This document shows positions 61,593-64,000 of a stretch of 64,000 nt of DNA, in pieces. The DNA is from Amblyornis subalaris. Taxonomy: Eukaryota; Chordata; Aves; Passeriformes; Ptilonorhynchidae. Location: positions 1,922,001 to 1,986,000 of the forward strand of contig JACAXG010000070.1 of NCBI GenBank assembly GCA_018881555.1, given 5' to 3'. Every line of letters begins with the position of its first letter. Position 1 is the stretch's first letter. The position numbers and the translations under genes are program-made. The notes under the pieces were generated by a model. The model was not told the DNA's origin. It ran no database searches and saw nothing but the letters and a program-made list of their open reading frames with translations.

Positions 61593-64000
61593 CTATTAAG
61601 AAAAATAAAAAAACAGATTTCACAATACTTGGGAACTTCAGGCTCTTCAAGAAGTTTCTGAGCTCCTGTGAAGGCCACTTGAGTAATTTCTGGAATAAAC
61701 AGTAAGACTGAAGAGTAGATTTAGCACCATAGTTCTGGAAAATCATTCCAAAATAATTCCATTAATACTAAAAAATATTAATGAAAAGGCAGTTTGAACT
61801 TTGGCTGTGAGAAGTGTAAAGTGGCAAAAGGCTCACTTGGAATTTGTCAAAGTGCATTCAAAATATTTTTAGAAGATGTAAAGGTCAGATGAGTTATTAG
61901 AACACAGAAAACAGGTAAATCACAACAGGAAATAGCTGAGATGAACATGATCACAATTCCAATCTGTTGGAAAAAACATCAAATCAAGGTGCTCCCAAAA
62001 CAAGTGCTAACGATCTGGCTTCCATCTCCTGCAGTGGATAGCTAGTATAATTTTGTTTGGCCAAATTCTTCAGAAAAACAATTCACACATTAATGCAAGA
62101 TAAACATTAATTCTGGCTTGAAAAGTTAAACACTGATAAGCACTGGAAAGTGTTCTGGAATTCAAACCCTTTAAGTCTCTACAAAAGATATAATCAAAGA
62201 ATCAAGCTAAATCCTACTGTCATGTGCTTTTATTTCACTTGTTTCCACAGTTTCTAGATGAACAGAAAAAGGAACAATAGCTGGAAGCATGCAGAATGTT
62301 AGCAAGCCATGCTCTCACTGGCCAAAGAAAGCAGAAAGCAGAAAAAGCACAAGGTAGTATTTCCAAGCTCCACTGCATAGCCTAGATGAAGGCTAAAGCT
62401 TCCGGTGGTTGCAGCAAAGCTACCAATGTGCCTTTAAGGAAACAAACCTTCTGGTTGCATTTCATGAACTACTAAGTCAGCCAAAATACCTGGTGTAGAA
62501 ATGTGCTAAAAGCAACAGAAGCTTGAGATGTTAGCAGCAATGGCAAGTTAGATTCCAGCAAAAGAATTCTGACAAGTTCCTAAGTGATTTATCATGGACC
62601 ACATTAAGATGTTTAAGAAATCATTTCAGGTTGCCAAGTAAAGAAATAAGACTGTAACTAATAGATTTTGGGTACTCAAAATTGCCACACTACATCACCT
62701 GAGAAAGTTAATATTCATGTATGAAATTATTATGCAATAAGATAGAAACAGAAACATTTATACTGAAGGCAGAAATTTAAGGGGTAAAGTATGCAGGATG
62801 GAATAATGCACCTATGCTGCTCCTCAGACACACATGCTTCTTGTGAGGATTTATGAAAAGGTTAAAAATTTAAAAAAAAAAAAAAAAAAGGAATGGTAAC
62901 TTGATACAGAGAAATAAACTATTTAAGGGAAAGAATAATAGCTGGAAAAGTGAAAAAAAAGATGTTATTGAGTGAAAACAAAACCAGTACACATTCTTTA
63001 TTATTGCCATGTTTGGACACCAACTGGGTAAAATAACTCTGAAGCAGGTAACAAAGTTGTTTTAATTTATTTTTTCTAATAGTAGCTGTTACAAACATAA
63101 TACATGTTCAGAATTCAGACAAGTTTTTCTATTGTGCTGTTGGAGTCTAAGAATCCCCTAGCTAATGCTTTTCACTGCACTATTAGCTACCTTATGTAGT
63201 TTTCAGGTACTACAACAGCACCTCACCACTCCCCTCCCTGGGAAACAGTCTTTTTAGAACCCTTCCTGTAAACAATTATGCCAACACACAATACAGAATT
63301 AATCTATTTAACTGATGCAAAGGTCATTAAAAAAGCTTATCTGTTTACACAGAAAATGTACAGAAATAAACAAAAATCACACTTTGCAGCTCCTAGACTT
63401 TAGGTAAACTACCATCACTCTCCATTTGTTTCATCTCGCTAACAAGCTGGAATGGATCAAGTTCTAGTAGGATCAGTTCTAGAGACTGGATCCTTACAAT
63501 ATGAAACATGGCCACTGAAAAGGAGTAATCCGCCACACAGCCAATTCATAGATAACTTTTTTTTCTTCTGCCCCATGGTTCTACTCAGAACTTCAAGTCA
63601 ACAATATCATGCAACTAATCAATAATGAAGCAAGATATAACGTTCAACGCTCCTTCAAAAGATAACTGGCTAATACTGTTTTAAGAAATATTTCTACTTT
63701 TGGGCAAGGCAGAAGCAATCTACTGGCCACACAAGAAACAATATTTTTCAGTAAATATGAAATTGCTGGTTCATTACCATCTTTTGAAAATACTAAGATT
63801 GTAGCCAAACTGCATCAGATGTATGGCAATGAGGCGATCTCTCACACTGTTTTGTCAGCACTGATGAAATACTTCATAAAATATTTTCCATGTGAAACTT
63901 GCCTACATCTAATTTAACATTTTGAATCAACTGTTTATACTATAATGATATGAACAGCATTTGATTCCAATATTTTTGATTAAACAGATGCTAGACCATA
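61593..64000 (-). other. 3' part of the next upstream CEP170 intron
   Basis: Its acceptor at 61593-61594 is in the window but the donor is not. No upstream CEP170 exon (FHA-domain region) could be found here. An 18-nt A run lies at 62872-62889. Confidence 0.75.
62872..62889 (+). repeat. Poly-A run (18 nt)
   Basis: Homopolymer of A on the plus strand. No retroposon body was recognised before it. Confidence 0.85.

Noticed and set aside
61593..61746. N-terminal extension of the minus-strand frame at 61087-61746.
   Set aside because: It lies upstream of the acceptor at 61593-61594 and is T-rich intron; the protein similarity starts exactly after the splice site.
1..64000. CRISPR arrays, bacterial operons, tRNA or rRNA genes, integrated phage or biosynthetic clusters.
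   Set aside because: No direct-repeat arrays, RNA gene signatures or compact coding clusters are seen; the window is vertebrate gene and repeat sequence.

Overview
The window is a piece of a bird nuclear genome. The evidence is several chicken-repeat-1 (CR1) non-LTR retrotransposon copies, with their typical ATTCTATGAT-type tails, and an intron-rich vertebrate gene. Base composition is AT-rich. Isolated single N calls are scattered throughout, which looks like consensus ambiguity rather than scaffold gaps. The species cannot be fixed from this sequence.

One protein-coding gene dominates: CEP170 (centrosomal protein of 170 kDa), read on the minus strand. The window holds its last twelve constitutive coding exons, from 61592 down to a TGA stop at 11283-11281. 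They encode about 1430 residues. The first ~150 residues, including the N-terminal FHA domain known in the family, must lie beyond 64000. Splice sites and phases agree at every junction, so the exon chain can be read through without a frameshift. A further 51-nt in-frame cassette exon is predicted at 29399-29449. One exon (22616-22793) has two possible donor sites 30 nt apart. The 3' UTR runs from 11280 to about 9200 and ends in an AATAAA signal followed by a GU-rich element.

Layout: 1-9200 is intergenic sequence downstream of CEP170, with a probable solitary LTR (about 732-1689), one CR1 (4522-4911) and an unexplained exon-like segment (362-441). 9200-11280 is the CEP170 3' UTR. 11281-61592 holds CEP170 exons and introns, with CR1 pieces in several introns. 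61593-64000 is part of a further upstream intron.

CEP170 is known as a subdistal-appendage and microtubule-associated protein of the mother centriole. The C-terminal two thirds seen here is mostly low-complexity Ser/Thr-rich sequence, followed by a helical C-terminal region. I found no new multi-gene system. The most useful observations are alternative-splicing signals and a CR1 copy inserted directly upstream of a splice acceptor.
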